Both the position numbers and the translations under genes were made by a program. Positions 34,813-34,918 of a stretch of DNA of 34,918 bases are shown one piece after another (position 1 is the stretch's first letter; each line of letters starts with the position of its first letter). Where the stretch lies: the NCBI RefSeq assembly GCF_012396585.1, contig NZ_JAAXPR010000022.1, positions 1-34,918 on the forward strand, in the 5' to 3' direction. Source of the DNA: Streptococcus ovuberis (GTDB lineage Bacteria > Bacillota > Bacilli > Lactobacillales > Streptococcaceae). The notes below the pieces were generated by a model. It had not been told where the DNA came from. It saw only the letters and a list, made by a program, of their open reading frames with translations, and ran no database searches.

Positions 34813-34918
34813 TTAGGCATTTAGTAAAAATTGTCTAGGAGATAAATAGTTCAAACATTTCTTTGGATAGTTGTTAATCCAATTTTCGATGAAGGCGACC
34901 ATTCTTGTGGTCGTTTTC
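34813..34918 (-). mobile_element. 3' end of an IS30-family transposase gene (partial)
   Basis: The minus strand carries the last 34 codons of a transposase entering from the window edge: TTRMVAFIENWINNYPKKCL, NYLSPRQFLLNA, stop at 34813-34815. The WINNYPKK..NY.SP pattern is that of the C-terminus of IS30-family DDE transposases. The IS end would lie between the stop and the rpmE promoter (34748-34812), but the terminal inverted repeat cannot be fixed from one end. Confidence 0.65.

Noticed and set aside
1..34918. CRISPR arrays, tRNA and rRNA genes
   Set aside because: No regularly spaced repeats and no recognisable tRNA or rRNA sequence were seen on either strand.

Overview
The window reads as chromosome of a low-GC Gram-positive coccus of the genus Streptococcus, most likely Streptococcus suis or a close relative. 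This rests on recognised protein families and gene order (hprK-lgt-DUF948-YtxH, HAD-gyrB-ezrA, rodA-DJ-1, type B L31). Species is an inference.

Region A (1-5250) is accessory and visibly AT-rich. It starts with the first codons of an exported protein on the minus strand. A two-gene plus-strand operon follows, encoding an HNH nuclease and an ABC/OLD-type ATPase; it looks like a Septu-like (PtuB/PtuA) or otherwise unclassified anti-phage system. Next comes the wreck of an integrative element on the minus strand: an internally deleted tyrosine integrase whose C-terminus resembles a plasmid Rep winged helix, a frameshifted excisionase, tiny rep-like remnants, a repressor without a usable start, and an operator-like inverted repeat.

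Region B (5176-20336) is a fucose / blood-group-glycan catabolic island. A ten-gene minus-strand operon runs fucK-fucI-fucA-SBP-permease-permease-GH29-GH36-ROK kinase-GH98. It is read from a promoter with a perfect CcpA cre site and faces a divergent DeoR-family regulator (FcsR type). The secreted GH98 with two CBM51 modules should release A/B-antigen oligosaccharides from host glycans. The ABC importer, which has no ATPase gene here, brings them in. GH36 and GH29 trim them, and FucI/FucK/FucA turn fucose into dihydroxyacetone phosphate and lactaldehyde. The layout matches the type 2 (ABC) fucose operon described in some Streptococcus pneumoniae strains.

Region C (20399-22300) is a broken mobilisation module: a 20-bp palindrome (possible oriT part), mobC, and a relaxase truncated at its C-terminus, followed by non-coding debris and a bidirectional terminator. 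Mobility remnants on both sides suggest that the glycan island arrived by horizontal transfer.

Region D (22439-34813) is core housekeeping, all on the minus strand: YtxH-like protein, DUF948 protein, lgt, hprK, a PspC-domain protein, metK with an S_MK (SAM-III) riboswitch leader, gloA, ezrA, gyrB, a HAD-like protein with a probably leaderless start, a DJ-1/PfpI protein, rodA and rpmE. The window ends in the 3' end of an IS30-family transposase gene just upstream of rpmE.
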